Source: Streptomyces uncialis
Lineage (GTDB): Bacteria > Actinomycetota > Actinomycetes > Streptomycetales > Streptomycetaceae
Assembly: GCF_001905345.1 (NCBI RefSeq)
Contig: NZ_LFBV01000005.1
Coordinates: forward strand, 434,001 to 498,000
DNA length: 64,000 nucleotides
Direction: 5' to 3'
Shown: positions 58,010 through 64,000 of the stretch, piece by piece
Layout: each line of letters starts with the position of its first letter
Position numbering within the stretch: the first letter of the stretch is position 1
The notes under the pieces: model-generated
Database searches by the model: none
Seen by the model: the letters and a program-made list of their open reading frames with translations, nothing else
Told to the model about the DNA's origin: nothing
Made by a program: the position numbers and the translations under genes

Positions 58010-58860
58010 GCCTTCGCTCGCGCCTCCGAGTACCCCGCCCTGAACCTACCCGTCCCCGTGCGGGCCGCCTTCGCTCGCGCTTCCCCGGTCTGTCCGGCTG
58101 GGCGTACCTGTTCCCGTGCGGGTACGTCCGTGGGTGCGCAGTTCCCCGCGGGCCGCCTTCGCTTGCGCTTCCGAGGTCTGTCCGGGTGGGCGTACTCCGT
58201 TCCTGTGCCGTCGCTCCGTGGGTGCGCAGTTCCCCGCGCCCCTGGATGCTGCCCCCTGCGGTCGCTTCTGCGGTGCGGGTCGCCCTCGCCTTTCGCGCAG
58301 TTCCCCGCGGGTCGCCTTCGCTCGCGCTTCCCCGGTCTGTCCGGCTGGGCGGGCTTGTTCCCGTGCCGTCGCTCCGTGGGTGCGCAGTTCCCCGCGCCCC
58401 TGGATGCTGCCCCCTGCGGTCGCTTCTGCGGTGCGGGTCGCCCTCGCCTTTTGCGCAGTTCCCCGCGCCCCTGGATGCTGCCCTCTTGCGGTCGCTCTTC
58501 GGGTGCGGGCCGGTCCTCGTTTTCGCGCAGTTCCCCGCGCCCCTTGAGGGGCACTCCTCTCCTCGTGCAGTCGCATGGCTGCGGGAGGGGGTGGGCGGGA
58601 ATCTCTGCCCGCAGACTCCGATGCTCTTCAGTCGGACCACGCAACGACTTACCGAGCGTGTCGGATCGAGGACGGAGAATCCCGACCGGCACCGACCCGA
58701 AGAACAAACCGGATGCGCCCCAAAGGGGCGCGGGGAACTGCGCACAACCCACGAGCGACGGCACAGGAACAACCGCGCCCACCCGGACAGACTTCGGGAG
58801 CGCAAGCGAAGGCGACCCGCGCGGGAACAAGTACGCCCAGCACAGGGAACCCGAGGGGCG
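58010..58860. repeat. repeat block C between the MFS and TetR genes
   Basis: Same composition as blocks A and B. A longer direct repeat of period about 158 bp (anchors 58205 and 58363) carries GCGCAGTTCCCCGCG and a GATGCTGCCCCCTGCGG unit. The core is at 58583-58743 and inverted units follow to the MFS stop codon. No gene is supported within it. Confidence 0.85.
58583..58743 (+). repeat. repeat core element, copy C (subtype 2)
   Basis: Shares ends with the other copies and the ACCGAGCGTGTCGG centre with copy B; one small difference near the end (CCGGATGCGCCCC instead of CAGAACGCGCCCC). Confidence 0.75.
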
Positions 58861-60414
58861 TCAGCGCCGGGTGGGGGTGCGGCCGGGGAGGAAGAGGAGG
58901 GTGACCACCGCGCCGAGGGCCGCGATCCCCGCCCCCCACACGGCAGTGACATGCATCGCGTCCAGAAACGCGTCCCGCGCCGCCCCCGCGAGCGACGACC
59001 CCCCGTCCGCCCCCATCCGCCCCGCGACGGCCAGCGTCGCCTCGATCGACGACCCCGCCGCGTGCCGCGAACCCTCCGGCAGGGAGGCGAGCTCGTCCTC
59101 GATGCCCGACCGGTACGCGGTCGACAGCACGGACCCGAGCACCGCGATCCCCAGCGCCCCGCCGACCTGCCGGAACGTATTGCTGAGGGCGGACGCGGAA
59201 CCCGCCTTCTCCCTCGGCAGGGTCTGCATGATGACGACGCTCGTCGGTGTCATCACATGGGCCATCCCCGCGCCCATCAGGAAGAACACGACCTCCATCA
59301 CCCAGACGGGGGTGTCGTGGTCGAAGAGCAGGAACGCCGCCAGCGTCGCCGCGATCAGCAGCAGCCCGCCCGTGGTCACGGCACGGTAGCCGAACCGGTC
59401 GACCACATGCCGCGCGCGGGCCGCGAAGAAGAGCTGGGCGAGGGCGAGCGGCAGCATGAGCAGCCCGGTCTGGAGCGGCGAGTAGCCGCGCACGCTCTGG
59501 GTGTAGAAGACGGAGAAGAAGGTGACACCCATCAGCGCGAAGAAGACCAGCGCTATCGCGGTGATCGCGGCCGAGAACACCTTGTCGCGGAAGTACCGCA
59601 TGTCGATGGCCGGATGGTCGCTGCGGATCTCGTACCAGACGAAGAGGCCGAGCACCGCGACCCCCGCGCCGATGGTCGCGAGGACACCGGGGTCGGTGAA
59701 GTCCGCGCGTTCGCCGCCCTCGATGATGCCGTACACCAGCAGCACCAGACCGACCACGGTGAGCAGCACACCGAAGGGGTCGATCCGGCCGGGCGCCGGA
59801 TCGCGGGAGTCGGGTACCAGGAACAGCAGCAGGGCGATGGCGACGACCACGATGGGTACGTTGACGAGGAACACCGAGCCCCACCAGAAGTGGTCGAGCA
59901 GGACGCCGCCGGTGATCGGGCCGATGGCTATCGCGAGGCCGACCCCGCCCGCCCAGATACCGATGGCCTTGGGCTGTTCGTCGCGTTCGAAGACGTTCAT
60001 CAGGATGGCGAGCGTCGCGGGCATCACGAACGCGGCGCCGAGCCCCATCACCGCGCGGAACGCGATCAGCTCGGCCGGTGAGCCCGACTGCGCGGCGAGC
60101 GCGGAGGCGATGCCGAACACCAGCATCCCGGCGACGAGGACCTTGCGGCGGCCGAGCCGGTCACCGAGGAGCCCCGCGGAGAAGAGCAGTCCCGCGAAGA
60201 CGAGGGTGTAGGAGTTGATCGCCCATTCCAGCTCCCCCTGGGTCGCGCCGAGGCCGGTGGGCGCGGGGGTGGAGATGGTCCTGACGGCGACATTGAGGAT
60301 CGAGTTGTCGAGGACGACGATCATCAGGCTGAGCATCAGTACGCCCAGGACGGCCCAGCGTCTGCGGTGCACGGCCTCAGGGACCCGCGGCGCGAGGTCG
60401 GCAGGTGTGGTCAT
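58861..60414 (-). CDS. MFS transporter, DHA2 (14-TMS) type
   Basis: A 517-residue DHA2-type exporter: VVLDNSILNVAVRTI (helix 1), GDRLGRRKVLVAG (motif A), GPITGGVLLDHFWWGSVFLV (motif C) and hydrophobic segments for 14 helices. Likely proton-driven export of a drug-like molecule. ATG at 60412-60414, with a TetR-type palindrome 23-43 nt upstream. Confidence 0.92.
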   Translation of the reverse strand: MTTPADLAPRVPEAVHRRRWAVLGVLMLSLMIVVLDNSILNVAVRTISTPAPTGLGATQGELEWAINSYTLVFAGLLFSAGLLGDRLGRRKVLVAGMLVFGIASALAAQSGSPAELIAFRAVMGLGAAFVMPATLAILMNVFERDEQPKAIGIWAGGVGLAIAIGPITGGVLLDHFWWGSVFLVNVPIVVVAIALLLFLVPDSRDPAPGRIDPFGVLLTVVGLVLLVYGIIEGGERADFTDPGVLATIGAGVAVLGLFVWYEIRSDHPAIDMRYFRDKVFSAAITAIALVFFALMGVTFFSVFYTQSVRGYSPLQTGLLMLPLALAQLFFAARARHVVDRFGYRAVTTGGLLLIAATLAAFLLFDHDTPVWVMEVVFFLMGAGMAHVMTPTSVVIMQTLPREKAGSASALSNTFRQVGGALGIAVLGSVLSTAYRSGIEDELASLPEGSRHAAGSSIEATLAVAGRMGADGGSSLAGAARDAFLDAMHVTAVWGAGIAALGAVVTLLFLPGRTPTRR

Positions 60415-60436
60415 GGCCCGAGCGTAGGGATGTTCC

Positions 60437-60457
60437 GATACGGGACCGTCTCGTATC
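60437..60457. promoter_or_regulatory. TetR-type palindromic operator before the MFS gene
   Basis: GATACGGGAC (60437-60446), one central base, then GTCTCGTATC (60448-60457): arms agree at 9 of 10 positions. It is just upstream of the MFS start, with the TetR gene downstream on the same strand. The rest of 60458-60743 shows no gene. Confidence 0.6.
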
Positions 60458-60743
60458 TCGTTCTCCTGGCCAGAACTTTACGGTCCGCTCCGGCCCGGAC
60501 GGGCCGGACCCGGCGCCCGCGCGGTACGGGAGCGGCTGCCGGGCCCGGGTGACGTACGGCACCCGGGTCCCGGGAGTCGGCCGGGCGCGAACCGGGAACC
60601 ACCACCGTGTCCGGCCCCCACCGGGCCCCCTCGGACCCCCGGGACCGGTACCGCACTTTCGCCGGGCCGCACGAAGTGCCACCATGGAGACGGTCCGGGG
60701 ACGCCGTTAGGGCGCCTCGAGATGACATGAAGGAGCCGTTGCG

Positions 60744-61628
60744 ATGACGCAACTCTCGGCTGCCCGTACGCCCGCCCAGGAGGCCGGCGCCCCGTCCGAC
60801 AGCGTGAAGACGCTGTACGGCGGCAAGGGGAACCGCCGCATCACCGTGCGTGACATCACCGTCGCCAAGGAGCGCGGCGAGAAGTGGCCCATGCTCACCG
60901 CGTACGACGCGATGACCGCGTCCGTCTTCGACGAGGCCGGGATACCCGTCCTGCTCGTCGGGGACTCGATGGGCAACGTCCACCTCGGCTACGAGACGAC
61001 CGTGCCGGTCACCATGGACGAGATGACGATGCTGTCCGCGGCCGTCGTCCGGGGCACCAAGCGTGCCCTGATCGTCGGTGATCTGCCGTTCGGCTCGTAC
61101 CAGGAGGGTCCGACCCAGGCGCTGCGCAACGCGATGCGGCTGGTCAAGGACGCGGGTGTGGGGGCCGTGAAGCTGGAGGGCGGCGAGCGTTCGCACCGGC
61201 AGATCGAGCTGATCGTGGAGTCCGGTATCCCGGTGATGGCGCATGTGGGGCTCACCCCGCAGTCCGTGAACACCATGGGCTACCGCGTGCAGGGCCGCGG
61301 TGAGGAGGCCGCGCAGCAGCTGCTGCGCGACGCCAAGGCCGTCCAGGACGCGGGCGCCTTCGCGGTCGTGCTGGAGCTGGTGCCCGCGGTGCTGGCCGCC
61401 GAGGTGACCCGGACGCTGCACATCCCGACCGTCGGGATCGGCGCGGGGGTCGAGACCGACGCGCAGGTGCTGGTCGCGACCGACATGCTGGGCCTCACGG
61501 GCGGGCGGATGCCGCGGTTCGTGAAGCAGTACGCCGAGCTGCGGTCCGTCATCGGTGACGCCGCGCGCACGTTCGCCGACGAGGTCGTCGGCGGGGTCTT
61601 CCCGGCGGAGGAGCACTCCGTGCACTAG
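60744..61628 (+). CDS. panB: 3-methyl-2-oxobutanoate hydroxymethyltransferase
   Basis: A 294-residue PanB: KWPMLTAYDAMTASVFDEAG, LLVGDSMGNVHLGYETTVPV (metal-binding Asp), VGDLPFGSYQEGPTQALRNA, KLEGGERSHRQIELIVESGI, AHVGLTPQSVNTMGYRVQGR. It transfers a hydroxymethyl group from 5,10-methylene-THF to 3-methyl-2-oxobutanoate, the first committed step to pantothenate and CoA. ATG 60744 with AAGGAG 8 nt upstream. Confidence 0.97.
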   Translation: MTQLSAARTPAQEAGAPSDSVKTLYGGKGNRRITVRDITVAKERGEKWPMLTAYDAMTASVFDEAGIPVLLVGDSMGNVHLGYETTVPVTMDEMTMLSAAVVRGTKRALIVGDLPFGSYQEGPTQALRNAMRLVKDAGVGAVKLEGGERSHRQIELIVESGIPVMAHVGLTPQSVNTMGYRVQGRGEEAAQQLLRDAKAVQDAGAFAVVLELVPAVLAAEVTRTLHIPTVGIGAGVETDAQVLVATDMLGLTGGRMPRFVKQYAELRSVIGDAARTFADEVVGGVFPAEEHSVH

Positions 61629-61863
61629 CGGTACCCGCCGTACCCGCGGCCCGGCCGCGCGCCGGGCCGCGTCCGAACCACTGCGGCACCAGGGCAGCCC
61701 GTCGATCTTCCCCCGTCGGCGGGCTGTCGCCGTTCCCGGGTGCCCGGCGGGGAGCTCCCCCGCTGACGGTAGGATCATCCTCCCGCCGTCCGTCGTGACC
61801 GCGGGTGTCTTGCGTTCAGGCCTGTGGCCTGCCGCCCCGCCTGGTTCGAGGAGGATTTCCCGG

Positions 61864-62427
61864 GTGTCTGCGCGTCGACTGCCCTCATGGGCCTGGGTCA
61901 CCGGGCTGCTCTGCGCCGCGCTGGTCGTGGTGGTCGGGCTGGCCGTACGGGCCGAGCCGATGCCCGGGGGCCGGACCGACGCGGGTCCCGCGGGGTCCGC
62001 GTCGAAGAAGCCTCAGCAGCGGCCCGAGGACGCGAAGCCGAAGGTGCCCGCGGTGCCTGCCGCCTCCGGCGAGGGACACCGGGTCGTGTACTCCCTGGAG
62101 CAGCGGCGGGTGTGGCTCGTGGAGGCGCGGGACAAGGTGTCGCGGACGTTCGCCGTGTGGCCCGGGTCCGTGCATCCGCCTGTCGGCGCGCACAAGGTGT
62201 CCTCCCGGCTGCCGTCCGGGACGGGGACCGACGGGGTGAAGGTCGCGAACATCATCTACTTCGCGAAGAGTTCCGGGCTGACCGTGGCGTTCTCCAACGC
62301 GGTGGACGGGGCGCGGCCCGAGACGGATCTCGGGGTGCAGACCGCGGCGGTCCGGCAGAAGGTTGCCGATGGGGCCGCGATGTGGAAGTTCGCGCCCGTC
62401 GGCACGATCGTGAACGTCGTCGCCTGA
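61864..62427 (+). CDS. secreted or membrane-anchored protein of unknown function
   Basis: A 187-residue protein from GTG 61864 (GAGGAGG about 12 nt upstream): short basic lead (SARRLPSWAW), one hydrophobic segment (VTGLLCAALVVVVGLAVRAE), a Pro/Lys/Glu-rich linker, then a beta-rich domain (RVVYSLEQRRVWLVEARDKV, then SSRLPSGTGTDGVKVANIIY). The layout resembles small L,D-transpeptidase-like or beta-sandwich exported proteins, but no YkuD catalytic His/Cys is seen. It sits after panB as in other streptomycetes. Confidence 0.75.
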   Translation: MSARRLPSWAWVTGLLCAALVVVVGLAVRAEPMPGGRTDAGPAGSASKKPQQRPEDAKPKVPAVPAASGEGHRVVYSLEQRRVWLVEARDKVSRTFAVWPGSVHPPVGAHKVSSRLPSGTGTDGVKVANIIYFAKSSGLTVAFSNAVDGARPETDLGVQTAAVRQKVADGAAMWKFAPVGTIVNVVA

Positions 62428-62454
62428 CCCCTTGCCGGGGGGGCGCCTCTTGGT

Positions 62455-62860
62455 CTCTTGTGCGGGTCGCCTTCGCTTGCGCTTCTGAGGTCTGTCCGGC
62501 CTTGGGCACTTGTTCCTGTGCCGTCGCTCGTGGGGTGCGCAGTTCCCCGCGCCCCTTTGGGGCGCCATCTGTTTGCTCTTCGGGTCGGTGCCGGTCGGGA
62601 TTCTCCGTCCTCGCTCCAACGCGCTCGGTCGGACGTCCCTCTTGCCCGACTGAAGAGCATCGGAGTCTGCGGGCAGAGATTCCCGCCCACCCCCTCCCGC
62701 AGCAGCGCGACTGCACGAGGAGGATGGCGAAATGCAACATCACGGAGCTGAGGCGCCCCCGAAGGGGCGCGGGGAACTGCGCACCCACGGACGACCCGCA
62801 CAGGGACAAGTGGGCCCAGCCGGACAGACCTCGGGAGCGCGAGCGAAGGCGACCCGTACG
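62455..62860. repeat. repeat block D between convergent genes
   Basis: A compact block: one left-hand unit with GCGCAGTTCCCCGCGCCCCT (62537-62556), an inverted core, then inverted units to about 62848. It fills the 437-bp gap between the panB-linked secreted protein and the muconolactone isomerase-like gene. Confidence 0.85.
62537..62700 (-). repeat. repeat core element, copy D (subtype 1, inverted)
   Basis: The reverse complement matches copy A closely, including the GGGACGTCCGACCGAGCGCG centre. Being inverted relative to A, B and C, it shows that the element can occur in either orientation. Confidence 0.75.
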
Positions 62861-62864
62861 GGGG

Positions 62865-63149
62865 CTACCGGGGGGTGGGGTCGACCGGGTGGGTGGCCAG
62901 GGAGTGGACCGTTACGGTCATCCAGGGCCAGACCGGGAGGGACGAGATGATGGTGTGGAGTTCGGTGGGGTCGGCGGCCTGCCACAGGCCCCAGTTCTCG
63001 GTGCGGCCGGGCACGCGCCACATACGGACGAGATGACCCGAGGCGGCCAGCTCCGCGGCCCTGCGGCGCTCCTCCTGCGAGACGGACTCCTTGTGTTCGG
63101 GGTCCATGCCGTGCGGCCAGCTGATCTGGATGTTGACGAGGAATTCCAT
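62865..63149 (-). CDS. muconolactone Delta-isomerase family protein
   Basis: A 94-residue protein with the CatC/MLI fold: MEFLVNIQISWPHGMDPEH, ELAASGHLVRMWRVPGRTEN, WGLWQAADPTELHTIISSLP. Family members isomerise muconolactone in the beta-ketoadipate pathway, though many relatives serve elsewhere. It is downstream of an aldehyde dehydrogenase gene on the same strand (26 bp), so the two may share an aromatic or aldehyde-catabolic transcript. ATG 63147-63149. Confidence 0.85.
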   Translation of the reverse strand: MEFLVNIQISWPHGMDPEHKESVSQEERRRAAELAASGHLVRMWRVPGRTENWGLWQAADPTELHTIISSLPVWPWMTVTVHSLATHPVDPTPR

Positions 63150-63175
63150 GGGGTTCCTTGCGGTGTGCGGGGCGG

Positions 63176-64000
63176 TCAGTGGGCGAAGGGGTCGGCGGGG
63201 GTGCCGTGTTCGGTGATGACGGACTTGGTCTGGAGGAACTCGGCGACGGCCTCCGCGCCGTTCTCACGGCCGAGTCCGGACTGCTTGTAGCCGCCGAACG
63301 GCACGCTCCAGTGCAGCAGCCGGTAGGTGTTGACCCAGACGACGCCCGCTTCCAGGCGCCGGGCCACCCGGTGCGCGCGGGCCGCGTCCCGGGTCCAGAA
63401 CCCGGCGGCGAGCCCGTACTCGACGGAGTTGGCGAGGGCGACCGCGTCGTCCTCGGTGTCGAAGGGGTGGACGGTGACGACCGGGCCGAACACCTCCTCG
63501 CGGCAGACCGCGAGGTCGGGGCCCGCGTCGGTGAGGACGGTCGGCTCGTACCAGTAGCCGCCGTCGAGGGACTCCGGTACCGTCGCCCGCTTGCCGCCGG
63601 TGACCGCGCGGGCGCCGCCCGCGAGGGCCTCGTCCACGTATCGCTCGACGCGGGTGAGTGCCGCGGCCGAGGCCAGCGGGCCGACATGGGTGCGCGGGTC
63701 GCGGGGGTCGCCCACCCGCAGCCGTCCGACGGCGTCGCCGTAGCGGCGCAGGAACTCCTCGTGGACCTCGCGCTGGACCAGGACACGGGAGCCCGCGACA
63801 CAGGTCTGGCCCGCGGCGGAGAACGCGCCCTGCCGGGCCGCGGTCACGGCGGCGTCCAGGTCGCCGTCGGCGAAGACGATGTGCGCGGACTTGCCGCCCG
63901 CCTCGCAGACGTAGCGCTTCATCCGCTCCGCAGCGCGGGCGCCGAGGGTGCGGGCGACGGCGGTGCTGCCGGTGAAGGTGATCATCGCGACATCGGGGTG
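63176..64000 (-). CDS. aldehyde dehydrogenase, C-terminal part
   Basis: The frame is open past the window edge (HPDVAMITFTGSTAVARTLG), so the true start lies beyond 64000. Present are the NAD-site ITFTGSTAV, CEAGGKSAHIVFADGDLDAA with the general-base Glu, the catalytic Cys in AAGQTCVAGSR, EEVFGPVVTVHPF and the C-terminal PFGGYKQSGLGRENG. It oxidises an aldehyde to an acid with NAD(P)+. The next gene encodes a muconolactone isomerase-like protein. Substrate unknown. Confidence 0.93.
   Translation of the reverse strand, partial: HPDVAMITFTGSTAVARTLGARAAERMKRYVCEAGGKSAHIVFADGDLDAAVTAARQGAFSAAGQTCVAGSRVLVQREVHEEFLRRYGDAVGRLRVGDPRDPRTHVGPLASAAALTRVERYVDEALAGGARAVTGGKRATVPESLDGGYWYEPTVLTDAGPDLAVCREEVFGPVVTVHPFDTEDDAVALANSVEYGLAAGFWTRDAARAHRVARRLEAGVVWVNTYRLLHWSVPFGGYKQSGLGRENGAEAVAEFLQTKSVITEHGTPADPFAH

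Overview
The window is high-GC DNA (roughly 72 percent by eye) with GTG starts, GTGA/ATGA gene overlaps, strong third-position GC bias and a gene order I recognise from Streptomyces: DUF4191 / RDD protein / glnA ... mutA-scpA-meaB ... glnII / glnRII ... malR / PAP2 / glnE ... glnA2 / nadE / panB. This matches the S. coelicolor glnA-to-panB neighbourhood. It is a chromosomal core segment interrupted by one small island and four blocks of intergenic repeats.

Layout. (1) 1-2623: end of a DUF4191 gene, an RDD membrane protein, and glnA behind a clear GlnR box. (2) 2601-9096: a lower-GC island placed exactly at the 3' end of glnA. The last 23 bp of glnA recur at 9074-9096 with one mismatch, as expected for attL/attR. 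The island holds a broken VRR-NUC nuclease, a phosphotransferase, an unannotated 45-codon RiPP precursor, a radical SAM/SPASM enzyme, an ATPase gene with an in-frame amber codon, an XRE/TPR regulator with three TTA codons, a NUDIX hydrolase, a probable relaxase remnant and an orphan gene; no integrase is visible. (3) 9097-14880: AraC regulator and divergent MFS exporter with a repeat-encoded upstream ORF, then a translationally coupled trio of helical protein, DUF1023 hydrolase and lipoprotein. (4) 15020-21104: adenosylcobalamin-dependent methylmalonyl-CoA mutase subunits and their chaperone MeaB, then a methyltransferase behind an iron box. (5) 21286-26743: membrane protein, DUF1254, DUF2252, small orphan, repeat block A, MarR. 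(6) 26873-36399: glnII with a GlnR-like box, DUF6891, glnRII, epimerase, DUF1996 and others. (7) 36487-44467: metal-dependent hydrolase / ferredoxin reductase / TetR, a GH13 alpha-glucosidase next to malR with no malEFG between them, and a PAP2 membrane protein. (8) 44468-53455: repeat block B, glnE, PPOX, VOC, DUF305/DUF3105, glnA2, hydrolase. (9) 53443-64000: DUF998, nadE, EEP phosphatase, TetR, repeat block C, MFS, panB, secreted protein, repeat block D, a muconolactone isomerase-like protein and a partial aldehyde dehydrogenase.

Nitrogen is the main theme. glnA makes the adenylylatable GSI, glnE encodes the enzyme that modifies it, glnII makes the GlnE-insensitive GSII, glnA2 encodes a GS-like polyamine glutamylase that lacks the adenylylation tyrosine, and GlnR boxes precede glnA and, less perfectly, glnII. 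The strongest candidate for an undescribed system is the island RiPP cassette (precursor, radical SAM enzyme, ATPase, kinase, TTA-rich regulator, perfect 9+9 bp palindromic operator). The second is a family of about 165-bp structured repeat cores embedded in inverted arrays of GCGCAGTTCCCCGCG repeats, present four times here.
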